Source of the DNA: Spongiivirga sp046524175 | Lineage (GTDB): Bacteria > Bacteroidota > Bacteroidia > Flavobacteriales > Flavobacteriaceae | Length of the DNA: 64,000 bases | Direction: 5' to 3' | NCBI RefSeq assembly: GCF_046524175.1 | Contig: NZ_JBEFZF010000001.1 | Coordinates: forward strand, 372,001 to 436,000 | In this document: in pieces, positions 1-11,700 of the stretch | Layout: every line of letters starts with the position of its first letter | Numbering within the stretch: position 1 is the stretch's first letter | Translations under genes and position numbers: made by a program | Notes under the pieces: generated by a model | What the model saw: only the letters and a program-made list of their open reading frames with translations | What the model was told of the DNA's origin: nothing | Database searches by the model: none

Positions 1-1
1 A

Positions 2-922
2 AAACTACTCCTGAAACTAGGTTTGTTTTCTATTATTTGTGCTGCTATTATTTCGTTTATGTTGATGCAGTATGGTGGATATGTCGATTTTTTTTATAAC
101 AAATTTACCACACCTAAAGCAGTTTCAATGATTTTTGGCGATTCCAGAAGTTTTCAAGGAATGCAACCTCATGTAATGAACACCTATCTAGCAGATAAAG
201 GATATGATTTACCAGTCTTTAACTACAGCTTTACCGGTGCCCAAGCAATAGCAGGACCTTATTATAATGAGAGTATTATGAAGAAACTGGATAACAGCAG
301 AAGCAACGGTATTTTTGTTATTTCAGTTACTCCAGATTTTATTACCTCATCGAGTTCCTACGACAACGGTAAGGGCGAGTTTCGCGAAGCGGGACAACCT
401 CCTCATAATATGAAGTTTGTAGATGTCAATCCAAATTTTGAATACTTTTATAAAAATTTCAATTTTTTCCATTTCAAATCAGTATTTCGAAAAGGAGCGA
501 AAACACATAAAGACGGTTGGCTGGAAGAGTCAAATTTGCCAAAGGACAACGCCGTTTTTGAAGAGTGGCGTCAGCATCAAATAGATTTGTTTTTAAAGGA
601 TAGAGAAGACTTTCGTATTTCGGACTTTAGGGTTAAAAGCTTAGATAGTCTTGTTAAAAAACTAAGAAAGCATGGACAAGTTTTCTTTGTGAGGATGCCT
701 ATAAGCAAGGAATTTAAAGACTTAGAAAACAAATATTACCCAAATTTTGATCGAATAATTGACTCGCTATCTTCTTCAAATAGCATACATTATTTTAATT
801 ATACTTTACAGGGAGAAACAACCTATAAAACGTATGATGGTCACCATATAGATAAATATGGAGGTAAGCTTTTTACCCAATCGTTATGCGATTCTATTTT
901 AAAAGTAGCGGCTAAGAATTAG
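2..922 (+). CDS. SGNH/GDSL-like hydrolase domain protein, 5' end outside window
   Basis: The reading frame is open back to base 2, so the true start lies upstream; the first in-window candidate (TTG at 23) is only apparent. The visible N-terminus is a hydrophobic stretch (LFSIICAAIISFMLMQ) that looks like a membrane anchor. A Gly-Asp-Ser motif (IFGDSRSF, about residue 40 from the TTG) and a C-terminal DGHHIDKYG stretch fit the nucleophile Ser and the Asp/His of the SGNH fold. Such proteins usually pair with MBOAT acyltransferases in O-acetylation of surface polysaccharides, but no MBOAT partner is visible on this side. It converges on the PPTase gene, with one base between the two stop codons. 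The exact substrate is not inferable. Confidence 0.65.
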   Translation, partial: KLLLKLGLFSIICAAIISFMLMQYGGYVDFFYNKFTTPKAVSMIFGDSRSFQGMQPHVMNTYLADKGYDLPVFNYSFTGAQAIAGPYYNESIMKKLDNSRSNGIFVISVTPDFITSSSSYDNGKGEFREAGQPPHNMKFVDVNPNFEYFYKNFNFFHFKSVFRKGAKTHKDGWLEESNLPKDNAVFEEWRQHQIDLFLKDREDFRISDFRVKSLDSLVKKLRKHGQVFFVRMPISKEFKDLENKYYPNFDRIIDSLSSSNSIHYFNYTLQGETTYKTYDGHHIDKYGGKLFTQSLCDSILKVAAKN

Positions 923-923
923 C

Positions 924-1691
924 TCAAAAATATATATCAGGTTTTGGTAAGTATACTATTTTATCATTGATTGATAGCTTTTGTTTGTCAGCTTCATAAG
1001 CTATACTATACATATAATGGTTATCTTGAAAACTAATTACCTCCAAATCAGATTTTAAAAAAGAAACGGACAAGTCTAGTCTATGAGTTCCATCGGTTAC
1101 TGGAATGGCTGGTAGTCGATCATCAATACCATTTCCAGTAGCTTTGATAATCGCTTCTTTTCTAGTCCATAGGTTGTAAAATGTTTTTGTCGAGTTTTTA
1201 GACTTTAGGATTACATTTGTTTCTTCTGCGCTAAAAACAGTATTTAAGATTTCCTCAAAAGTGAATTCATTATCTATAAATTCCACATCAACACCGATTT
1301 TGACATCACTAAATGCCAGAATAGCAACTTCTTTTGAATGTGAAACATTAAAATTAATCTTATTATGATTTTTTAAATAGGGTTTACCATTTTCTAAATA
1401 TGAAATACGAATTCGAGAACTAGGTGTATTAAGGAATCTTGCTAAATAAATTTTTAGCAGTCCTCTACAAATAACGTAGTGTTCGCTATCTTTTACATGG
1501 TAATAGCTATTAGCTTTGTTAATTTCTATATCATCTAAAACCAATTTTAATTTGGGAACTAAATGTTGGTAATCAGAAAAACAAATTTTAAGCAATTTGA
1601 TTCTTGAGTCAATTAGCTGATGAGAAACTGTATCAATGCGAAAATCTGGAACAATGTTCTTACAAACAAGATTGTTTCTAAAGGTTTGCAT
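924..1691 (-). CDS. Sfp-type 4'-phosphopantetheinyl transferase
   Basis: This enzyme moves the phosphopantetheine arm of CoA onto the conserved Ser of carrier proteins, converting apo-NRPS/PKS to the active form. The family motifs are visible: FNVSHS (residues 114-119), GVDVE (133-137, with Mg ligands Asp135 and Glu137) and WTRKEAIIK (175-183, Glu179). The length of 255 aa is normal for the Sfp/AcpT type. It overlaps the end of the upstream NRPS gene by 14 bp, so it is probably the last gene of the same transcript. Its likely clients are the three carrier domains in the two megasynthases and possibly the free ACP at 16358. Confidence 0.92.
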   Translation of the reverse strand: MQTFRNNLVCKNIVPDFRIDTVSHQLIDSRIKLLKICFSDYQHLVPKLKLVLDDIEINKANSYYHVKDSEHYVICRGLLKIYLARFLNTPSSRIRISYLENGKPYLKNHNKINFNVSHSKEVAILAFSDVKIGVDVEFIDNEFTFEEILNTVFSAEETNVILKSKNSTKTFYNLWTRKEAIIKATGNGIDDRLPAIPVTDGTHRLDLSVSFLKSDLEVISFQDNHYMYSIAYEADKQKLSINDKIVYLPKPDIYF

Positions 1692-4600
1692 TTTTAGTAT
1701 CCATAATGTTTTGAAGAATTCCCCCTAATTGTTTTACGTGTGTATCCTCAAACATATCACCGTGATCTCCTGGAATCATATGTTTATTTACCCCTTTTGT
1801 AGCTACACGTCTCCATCCTAGATATTTCCTGTCATGTGCAAAAAAGATATCATCGCCTTCCACTTTTAACAAATCAACTTCAATGTTTTGAGGTTCTATA
1901 TAGTAATTGTTGATTGCCAGATTTGTCATTTGATCCAGTTTTAAAGAACGCTTAAAACGCATTTCATGTTGTTTTTCTCTGCCGTATTTAAAACGTAAAT
2001 ATACTTGACGTAAATCCCTTTTTATGAGCCAAATACGGTGTTTGAAATTTTTAATACTGCTAAACATTTGTTTTAAAGTAAATAGTATTTTACCCAATAG
2101 ATAAAGTGTTTTGACAATGCTCTTTTTTAAGGATCTTTTATAATTATAAAAAGGAAAAACGTAGGTGTCGAATAGGGCAAGCATTTTCACTTCTTTTCCT
2201 TGTTCTTCAAGTTGGCGCACCATTTCAAAACCGATAACACCACCTAGTGAATATCCTGCCAACAGATATGGACCATTTGGATTAACAGACGTAATCTCTT
2301 CAATGTAATAAGCTGCCATTTCTTCTATACTGCTGTTAGGCTCACTTTTCCCATCCAACCCTTTTGATTGTAAACCATAAACCGGCTGTTCTTTATCTAA
2401 ATTCTTAGCTAAAGGGTAAAATATCAATACATTATGTTCAGCTCCGTGTATAATGTACAATGGTGGTTTAGAACCTTCAGGTTTTATGGCGACCAATGAT
2501 TTCCAATTATCTTCCTTTTTATCAGTATCTATAAAAGAAGCCAGTTTTTCAACTGTTGGATGCTCCAACAAAGCTGCTAGCGGTAAACGTACTCCGGTTT
2601 CTTTTTCAATTTTGGAAACAACCTTTATAGCGACAAGAGAGTGCCCACCTAAATCAAAGAAATTACTAAAAACATCGATTTCCGAAACTCCTAAACTTTC
2701 TTCCCAAATAGCAGCAATTATTCGTTCACTGGCTGATCTTGGTCTAGTACTTTTTTCAATCAAAGAAGCGCTGTTCACTAGATTAGTCAGTAGTTTCTTC
2801 CGATCTATTTTTCCGTTTAAAGTTTTGGGAAAATCATCAACTATTACAAATTCGCTAGGAACCATATGAGCAGGTAATAATTGTGTTAATTCACCTTTCC
2901 ACGATGTAATCATTTCCTGTGATTGTCCATTTACATTGGTTGTTAATGTTGCAAAAAGACGATTATTTTGAACTAATACAACAGAACGTTGAACACCGAT
3001 TAATGCGTCTATTGTATCTTCAATTTCTCCTAGTTCTATACGATGACCTCTTACTTTTACTTGTTGATCGATACGACCTAAACACTGAATCTCACCATTT
3101 GGTAAGAGTTTACCTAAATCACCACTTCGGTACAGCTTTATATGTTTATTGTCCGATATTTTAAAGTCAATAAACTTTTCATTAGTCAATTGAGGCCGAT
3201 TCCAATAACCGCTAGCAAGGCCATCTCCAGCAATGCAGATTTCTCCAACTGAACCTGGAGGCAATATTAGGTCTTGCTCATTTAGGATATAAATTTGCGT
3301 ATTGGCGACAGGTCGTCCAATCGTAATTAGTTTGTCAGTCTTGAGAATTTCTTTTCCTAAAGAAAAGATGGTTGTTTCTGTTGGCCCATATAAATTCCAC
3401 AAGCCCTCAGTTCTATTTAATATTTGTTTGGCGAGAGAAAGGGGTAAAGCTTCACCACAACAGATTCCTCTTAGCGGTAATTTTTCATTCCAGCCTGCGT
3501 CCAATAGCATTTGCCAAGTAGCAGGGGTTGCTTGCAAGAGCGAAATATTTTCTTTTTTAAGAAGCTCTAACATTAAACGGGTGTCTTTACTTACCAGTGA
3601 TTCGGCCATTACCATGGTTGCTCCTACAATAATTGGTAAGTACAATTCTATTCCAACAATATCAAACGAGATCGTTGTAATAGAAAGCAATATGTCATCT
3701 TCTTTTGCATTGATCGTTTCGGCAGTGCTGTAAAGAACATTTACCAGGCTATTATGACGTACCGGGACGCCTTTTGGTTTTCCTGTAGATCCAGAAGTAT
3801 ATAAAATATAAGCAATAGTTTTATTGTCTACCTCAGGAAGTCCTGCACTCTCTGTTGGATATGAACTTAATGTTGGAAGGATTTCTTCTAATGATACTAT
3901 TTTGGCGTTGCAACTAATTGAACTTGACAGCTCGTTATTCGTTAATAAAAAAGCGGCATTGGCATCATTTAACATGAAGTCCAATCGTTTTTTAGGATAA
4001 CCTGGATCTAATGGGATATAAGCCGCACCACATTTCATGACCGCAAGTAGACTAATCACCTGATCATTAGATCTGGGTAGTGCAACACCTACAAAGTCAC
4101 CTTTTCTAATTCCTTGGTCATATAAACAATTGGCTAATTGATTAACCTTATCATTAAACTGTTTGTAGGTGAGTATCTCTTCTTTAAACTTTAGAGCTCG
4201 TTTATCAGGTGTTGCATTGGCTTGTCTTTCAAGTAAAATGGGTAGGGAAACTTGCGGATACTCTTTGGAAGTATTGTTCAATGTTTCGTAAGCCTCAAAT
4301 TCTCTTGAAATAATATTTTTTATAGTTGACTGGGGGTTATTTATGATTTTGTGCAATACTAACTCAAAGGCACTCATCATATTTGTAATCTCCGACTCTT
4401 TAAATAAATCAGAATTGTAAGACCACTCAAGAATAAGATTTTCTTCAGTACCTGTCGCATTTAAGAAGAGCTCAAAAGCCTCATAGGTTCTGGGGTTACT
4501 TTTTAACTTGAAATCTAACCCCTCAAAATGGACTTGTACTGTCATTCCCATATCAATATTAAACACAATGGGAACAAGGGGAATACGAGATGGGTCTCTT

Positions 4601-5685
4601 GGTATGGGTAATTTTTGAATCAGCTCTCCAAAGCTAAGCCTTTGATGGTCATAAGAATCAAATAATTCTGTCTTTCTCTTTTTTAAATAGGTATCAAAAG
4701 TACTATTGGCATCAATACTACTTCTTAGTGGAAGAAGATTTACACAATGACCAATTAATTGATTTTTACCCGTTGCTGATTGTCCTGATGAAGGCAATCC
4801 AATCGTTAACTCATTTTGACCAGTTTGTTGATACAAAAATACTTCAAAGGCAGTCATTAATGTAGTGACAAAACTACTTCCTGCTTTAATACCTGTTTGC
4901 TTGATTGATGATAACGTATCACTATTTATCGGAAAGTCTAATCTGTTACTTTTATAGGTTCTTACTGGAGGTCTTTCTGAGCTAGATGGTAAGCTTATTT
5001 GCGGAATGATATTTTTATATTGATCAAGCCAAAATCGCTCCGTATCTTGATATGTTGTACTTTCCAGAAACGATAATTCATCATCAGCATAGTCGGAAAA
5101 AGGAATCGCCAGAGGTAGATCGTGATCTACATCTTTAACAAATGCGGAATATAGACTTCCCAATTCTTCAAGAATAATACCAGTAGACCAACCATCACAA
5201 ATAATATGATGTGCCGTAATTACAAGGTGATGCTCTGTATTTGATAACTTTAATAGACCAAATTTTATAAGAGGCCCCTTGACCAAATTAAATATATGGT
5301 TTGCATCTGCCAGCAAGTAAGATCTGACAGATTTTAATATTTCAGTATCAGATTTTGAAGAAAAATCATGAGTTTGTATATCGATTTCAACACGATCCAA
5401 AACAGTCATAAACCGTCCATCTGTGCTAAAAACGCACCTCAATGATTCGTGGCGCCCAATAAGCCCATGTATTGCATTGGTTAATGCATTTGCATCAAGA
5501 TTTCCTTTTAACTCCAGTGTTACTGACTCATTGTAGGCTCTATTCGCAGCATCTTCACCAAGTTCACAAGCTATCCAAATCTCTGATTGTGCTCTCGTAG
5601 TGTGTATTACTTTTTGAACGAGTGGTCCAGCAAATGGATCGTGCTTGTGCCTGTTTTTTTTATTGGTGGTCAATTGTTGCGTCAT
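1678..5685 (-). CDS. NRPS module C-A-PCP-TE (terminal module)
   Basis: This 1335-aa single-module peptide synthetase has four domains. The condensation domain (about 20-450) has an intact HHxxxDG (His159, His160, Asp164). The adenylation domain (about 485-965) has YTSGSTGKPKG, LYGPTETT, YRSGDLG, GRIDQQVKVRGHRIELGEIE and catalytic Lys959 in NGKID. The peptidyl carrier has Ser1016 in LGGHSL, and the C-terminal thioesterase has Ser1146 in AGYSLGG. It should accept the acyl chain from the 2220-aa hybrid, couple it to one amino acid and release the product. My hand-read specificity code is D-I-I-Q-I-C-L-I-F-K, which resembles the published glycine code (DILQLGLIWK) but is not identical. The start lies 51 bp downstream of the previous stop, and the gene ends overlapping the PPTase. 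Confidence 0.93.
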   Translation of the reverse strand: MTQQLTTNKKNRHKHDPFAGPLVQKVIHTTRAQSEIWIACELGEDAANRAYNESVTLELKGNLDANALTNAIHGLIGRHESLRCVFSTDGRFMTVLDRVEIDIQTHDFSSKSDTEILKSVRSYLLADANHIFNLVKGPLIKFGLLKLSNTEHHLVITAHHIICDGWSTGIILEELGSLYSAFVKDVDHDLPLAIPFSDYADDELSFLESTTYQDTERFWLDQYKNIIPQISLPSSSERPPVRTYKSNRLDFPINSDTLSSIKQTGIKAGSSFVTTLMTAFEVFLYQQTGQNELTIGLPSSGQSATGKNQLIGHCVNLLPLRSSIDANSTFDTYLKKRKTELFDSYDHQRLSFGELIQKLPIPRDPSRIPLVPIVFNIDMGMTVQVHFEGLDFKLKSNPRTYEAFELFLNATGTEENLILEWSYNSDLFKESEITNMMSAFELVLHKIINNPQSTIKNIISREFEAYETLNNTSKEYPQVSLPILLERQANATPDKRALKFKEEILTYKQFNDKVNQLANCLYDQGIRKGDFVGVALPRSNDQVISLLAVMKCGAAYIPLDPGYPKKRLDFMLNDANAAFLLTNNELSSSISCNAKIVSLEEILPTLSSYPTESAGLPEVDNKTIAYILYTSGSTGKPKGVPVRHNSLVNVLYSTAETINAKEDDILLSITTISFDIVGIELYLPIIVGATMVMAESLVSKDTRLMLELLKKENISLLQATPATWQMLLDAGWNEKLPLRGICCGEALPLSLAKQILNRTEGLWNLYGPTETTIFSLGKEILKTDKLITIGRPVANTQIYILNEQDLILPPGSVGEICIAGDGLASGYWNRPQLTNEKFIDFKISDNKHIKLYRSGDLGKLLPNGEIQCLGRIDQQVKVRGHRIELGEIEDTIDALIGVQRSVVLVQNNRLFATLTTNVNGQSQEMITSWKGELTQLLPAHMVPSEFVIVDDFPKTLNGKIDRKKLLTNLVNSASLIEKSTRPRSASERIIAAIWEESLGVSEIDVFSNFFDLGGHSLVAIKVVSKIEKETGVRLPLAALLEHPTVEKLASFIDTDKKEDNWKSLVAIKPEGSKPPLYIIHGAEHNVLIFYPLAKNLDKEQPVYGLQSKGLDGKSEPNSSIEEMAAYYIEEITSVNPNGPYLLAGYSLGGVIGFEMVRQLEEQGKEVKMLALFDTYVFPFYNYKRSLKKSIVKTLYLLGKILFTLKQMFSSIKNFKHRIWLIKRDLRQVYLRFKYGREKQHEMRFKRSLKLDQMTNLAINNYYIEPQNIEVDLLKVEGDDIFFAHDRKYLGWRRVATKGVNKHMIPGDHGDMFEDTHVKQLGGILQNIMDTKNANL

Positions 5686-5736
5686 ATACTTACAGATGAA
5701 TTATCGAACAAATTATAATGACAAGTTCTATGTTTG

Positions 5737-8700
5737 TTATAAATCTATTTTCAAGAAATCACCTTCATTTTTCATATCTGGAATAAACCATGCCGGATTA
5801 CCTTCATCGTCTAATCCTAATTTAGCACCAGGAACTGGAGGAGTATTCAAGCTTTTAGAATTGGTCCTAACCTTATTTTCGGTAGGCTTGTCACTTGCTG
5901 GTAAAATATCGGCAGTTATTAATTGATCAATGCATTCAAGAATCGTTTTTTTAATTTTTGCTAAATCATCATCATTATAGGCATCGGTTAGGAAGCACGG
6001 GAATCCATCCCATATGTGTATACCTTTTTCTCGCATCAACACAAAAAATAACTCGGCATATGGTATGTCTTCTAAAAACTTGACCCGCCATAGCGATCCA
6101 AAATAGTTAATTACCATCGGTAATTTTCTTTTTGAGAATTCAATATTTAAATCAAAAGCAAAGTTTTTGACCATATTGTTCAAGCGATCTTGTAAAGCGC
6201 TCCCTTTTTCTTTCATGAATTCTAATGACGCTTTGCAACTAGCCAACGCCAGAGGGTGTCGTACAAATGTTCCGGCAAAATAGGTAACGCCAACTTCCGG
6301 AAAAGATTGATCACCATATTGCCAATAACCCCCATCAAGTGCATCCATATATTTGGCATCCCCAAGAATAGCACCGATAGAAATACCACCGCCAATAACT
6401 TTTCCGTATGTGGCGATATCGGCTCTTATATCAAATAAAGCTTGCGTCCCTCCAAGGTGCATTCTAAAACCAGTAATTATTTCATCCCAGATAAAAACAG
6501 TTTCAGATTCTTTAGTGATAGCACGTACTTCTTTCAAAAATTCTACAGGTTGAAACTCAGGTCTCCTACTTTGAACAGGCTCAACGATAACAGCAGCTAT
6601 TTCATGTGCACGTTCTTTTATAATTCTTAAACTCTCCTCGGTTCCATAGTCTAAAACCAAAACATTTTGCACCGAAGAGGGTAAAATTCCTGCAGCAGCG
6701 GGGAACGTTTTGTGTTTTTTGGAACCTCGAACCAACGCTTCATCATTGATACCATGATAAGAGCCTGTAAATGCCACTATAAGAGATCGACCTGTAACAG
6801 TTCGTGCGATTCGAATAGCTCCTAAAACCGCCTCTGAACCAGTATTACATAAAGCTGCTCGCTCATGATTTGTCAATTCACATAATAATTTGCATACCTC
6901 ACCCGCCAATGGATGTTGCGGGCCTACTTCAAAACCAAGATCTATTTGTTTATGTAAAACATCCTTTATAAAATCAGGTTGATGACCAAATAAGCAAGAC
7001 CCAAAACCATTAAGTGCATCTATATATTCATTACCATCAATATCCCAAAGTCGGTTCCCCGCAGATTTTTCTATAACTAATGGGTATACCATTTCTTTTG
7101 TCATTGGTTTGAAACCAGTGACCACTCTTGGATCAGCCATGTATGACCGATGTTCTTGCGAAGATGCTTTACTCTTAGCTGTTTTTTTATTATAGGATAG
7201 TATAAGTTGGTCTAAAAACTGTTTCTGCTTACTATCCATTTCAGCAGCATTTTTTTCTATACGAGGTGAAGCACCAAAAGGCTTTTTGTGCTCTTTTTTT
7301 TCTGCCTCAGTACGATCATCTTTTGAAACACTATTTTCCGTCTTTTTCAAGGGAGATTTAGCGGGCGTATGAACATCATTTTGACCTACTATTGGAATAG
7401 AGGTAGTTGAAGAATTCCCGCCTTGTAATAAGTTAATTTGTTGCCCTAACAACTGTAATTGTTGCGCTATAAGATTTAGAGCAGAATTTTGATCGCTATA
7501 ATTCGCTGAAGGCATAACCGTTTGTTGTATAACACTATTATTATGTTGATGAGTATTGTTGACCGTATTAGCAGCAGGCGGTATTGATTCCGTTGCCTCA
7601 GGCGCGAATTTATCTGCGGGCAATGTTTCATCTAAATGGTCTGCCAATAAATTAGCAGATCCATATTGATCATTTAATTGCCTGAAAGTAACTGCCACAT
7701 CAAACTTATTTTTGCATGCTATGGCCATCTGCGTTAGTACTAAAGAATCTAATCCCAGTTCAAGAAAGCTCAAATCATATTCGCTACTTTCAAGATCAAT
7801 TCCTGATGTATCAGAGATTATTTCTTCAATCTCTTTTAGAATAATTGTTTTTCTCATAACAGTCTTTTTTACTTCTGGTAAAGGGGCAGTAACATTATTA
7901 ATCACAGTGTTACTTGCTGTAGTTTGAATATTATTGTAGGTATTGTTTTCTATCATCGGGGGTTCAACCCAACATGGCTTTTTATCAAAAGCATATGATG
8001 GTAAGCTGACCTTTCGCATTTTATCAATTTCATAACAGTCCTTCCAATTTGGTTCTATACCATTTAACCATAATTCACCAGTTGCATGTAATACGGTATG
8101 ATATGCATTTTCATTCCGTTTAGGAATCGGTAAACTTGGTATAGCGGTGAGTTTTTTACTTTCCTTTTTTTGATATGCCAAAGTGGTTAGCGCCTTTCCT
8201 GGTCCAACTTCGAGTAATATGGGGTTACCAAGAGCTATCATAGTATCTAGAGCATCCGAAAATTGAACGGTGTCTCGTAAGTGATTTACCCAATACAATG
8301 GATCTGTAGCCTCTTCATCCTTGAGCCATTTTCCAGTGACTGTCGAAATAATTGGTATTCGAGGTATTTTCAGGTTGATTTTTTTGACTTCGTCTTCAAA
8401 AGTAGATAATACCGGATTCATCATATACGAATGAAAGGCGTGACTCGTTGCCAAAAATATGCTAGGAATATTTTCCTCTTTTAGCATTTCTATATATTCC
8501 CTAATATCATGTTCAGTACCCGATACAACGCATAGATTATCTGAATTTATCGCTGCCATGGACAAAGTATCCGGAAGTGATTTTTTTACCTCAGCTGCCG
8601 AAGCACGAATACTTAACATGCTTCCACCTGGTAATTCACTTACCAATTTGCCTCTTCGTGTTATTAACCGTAAGGCATCTTCCAGATCAAATATACCTGC

Positions 8701-11700
8701 TAGATGGGCAGCAACAAACTCACCTATACTGTGTCCAGTCAAGATATTAGGTTGAATTCCCCAGCTCATCCAAAGCTGGGCCAACGCAAATTCAATAGCA
8801 AAAATTGCTGGTTGCGTATATCTGGTATCTTTCAAAGTGTTTACAGCGTCATCACTATGATTGTTAGGATAAATGATTGTTCTTAGATCAAAATCGAACT
8901 CTTCTAGAATGAAATCGGCACAAGCATCGATGGAATCTTTAAAAACCGGCTCATGTGTGTAAAGGTCAAGTCCCATTTGCAAAAACTGTGATCCTTGCCC
9001 CGGAAACATAAATATTAGGTCATTTGGAAGTACTTTAAGTTCTTTTGACTTGATATGAATACTTTTTTCGGATAGAATTTTTTCAGCCGCACTTTTTTTA
9101 TCCGAAGTGACCATAAAACTTCTATGCTTAAAAACGTCTCGTGTAGTTTGTAATGTGAACGATACATCACTAAGTGAATCGTTGGTTTCTTTTAAGTAGT
9201 ATCCAAGTGATTTTTTATATAATTCTTGACTTGCAGATGACTTTGAAGACCATGTTAGTAGTTGTGCAGGTTTTGTAGAAATTGATTTTGACGTATCCTT
9301 TTTCCTATATTCTTCCAGTACTATATGAACGTTAGTGCCGCCTACACCGAACGAGCTGATTCCTGCTTTTTTAGGTTGATCAGTAATCCAATCTGTCAAT
9401 GTGTTATTTACATAAAAAGGGCTGTTATCAAAATCTATTTTTGGATTAGGAACCTCAAAACCTAACGATGCGGGAATCTTATTATGTCTCATTGATAGAG
9501 CCGTTTTTATAACGCCTGCAACACCGGCAGCTGCAGTTAGGTGCCCCATATTACTTTTAATCGAACCTATAGCACAAAAACCCTTTTTTTTGGTGTCTCC
9601 AAATGCTTTGTGTAATCCTTCCATTTCAATGGGATCTCCCAAAGGAGTTGCAGTTCCATGAGCCTCTACATAACTTATTTCATTTGGGTTTACATTAGCA
9701 TCAATTAACGCTTTTGAAATTGCATTTGATTGTCCTTCAATACTCGGTGCAGTGAAACTACCTTTATCCCCACCATCATTGTTAAGACCAATTCCTTTTA
9801 TAACCGCATAAATTTGATCATTATCTTTTTCAGCTTCATCTAAACTTTTAAGCAATACTACGCCCGCACCGTCACAAAACATAGTGCCAGTTCCTTTGGC
9901 ATCAAAGGTTCTACATCTACCGTTCGCACTTAACATAGATCCTTCTTGATACAGATGACCGCTATTCATAGGAGCAGTTACGCTGGACCCTCCTGCTAAA
10001 GCTACATCGCATTGCCCTGTTCTGATAGCTTCAACTGCTTCTGCAATTGCAAGCAACGATGTTGAACATGCTGAATGAACACTAACTGCAGGCCCTTTCA
10101 AATTCAAATGATAAGCCGTTCGAGTGGCAATGTAATCTTTATCATTAACGGTATTAGCCTGTACGCTTCCAACTTGTTGCACCAATTCTTTATTTGGCAA
10201 AACATTATTGATGTAATAGGTATTGGTGCCAGTACCTGCATACACACCAACACTACCATCGAAATGCTTTGGCAAGTGTCCCGTTTGTTCCAAAACTTCC
10301 CAGGCAATTTCTAAAAATAATCGTTGTTGGGGATCCATCGCAGAGGCTAGTTTAGGGTTGATACCGAAGAACCTAGCGTCAAATGCTTTGGCAGAAGGTA
10401 CAATACCTCTAGCTGCAACATAGTTTTGAGCATTGCGTATATTTTCAGGAATACTTTTATCCAACTCTTCAGGTGTAAAGAACGATATGGTTTCTTTGCC
10501 ATTTTTTAATACTTCCCAGAGTTCTTTGATCGATTCAGCTCCGGGGAATCTTCCGGCCATTCCAATGATAGCGATATCCGCGGTGCTATTTTTCTTTGAA
10601 TTTCTTACGATATTACTTTTTGTTGTCTGCTTTTCGAAGAAACCGAGATGTTCTGATAGCTTCGCTATGGTAGGAAATTGGTATATTTTTGTAACTGCAA
10701 TGGTAGTATCAAATTCTTTGGACAGAGAAGCAGATAGCTTTTGAGTCAAAATAGAACTACCACCCATTTCAAAAAAGTTATCATTGATACCAATATTTGG
10801 GATATTTAAAACACTTTGCCATACCTCAACCATTAAGTCTTCTTTAGAATTCCTTGCTCGTTTTAACAAAGGAGCGGATTCTGGGCGTACATATTTTGGG
10901 GTAGGTAAGCTTTTTTTGTCAACCTTGCCATTTGGCGTTAAAGGAAATTTATCAACCCACATATAGATTGATGGTATCATATAGTCAGGAAGCTGCTCGC
11001 CTAGTTGAGCTTTTAGGGTGTCAATGTTTTTTTCAGTTATTGAAGATTGTAGATAAGCTACAAGAACTGGATTTTGACCAAAATGTGTACTAGCAACCAC
11101 AACACCTCTTTCGACAGAAGGTAAAGCATTTAAATATGTTTCGATTTCACCTAATTCAATACGATACCCTCTTATTTTAACTTGATCGTCGATACGTCCT
11201 AAAAACGCTATTGTGCCATCTGGTCTCCATTTAGCTAAATCACCGGTACGATATAATTTCTCACCTTTTAAAAAGGGATTATCAATAAATTTTTCGTTTG
11301 TCAATTCAGGAAGGTTGAGATACCCTCTGGCCAACCCTTCACCAGAAAGACATAACTCTCCAGCTTCTCCTAAAGGAATAAGATTGAGGTTGCTGGATAC
11401 GATATAGGCCTTAACATTACCAATAGGTTTCCCTATTGAAAGTGATTGTTGATTTGTGCCTTCATCTACATATTTATATAGGGTAGAAGTAACCGTATTT
11501 TCGGTAGGACCGTAAGCATTAAAAAAATCACAAAACTCAATAAATCTTTTAGCGAGTTTAATAGAACTTGCCTCACCACCGGCAACAACCCTTTTTACCG
11601 ACTTTAAATGAGATAAAGACGGCAAGGTTTCTAAGTAGCTTGGTGTTGCATTCAGATGCGTTATTTGATGATTATTAATAAAACTAGGCAGCTCATGATT

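Noticed and set aside
2453..3733. Plus-strand reading frames opposite the terminal NRPS
   Set aside because: They lie fully inside a gene with clear domains on the other strand, have no recognisable motifs and no promoter.
10104..10307. Second minus-strand frame inside the ketosynthase
   Set aside because: It overlaps the KS coding sequence in another frame, with no independent evidence.
6256..11407. Many plus-strand frames of 60-103 codons opposite the hybrid synthetase
   Set aside because: They are complementary-strand shadows of conserved KS, AT and AMT coding sequence; composition is unlike real proteins.
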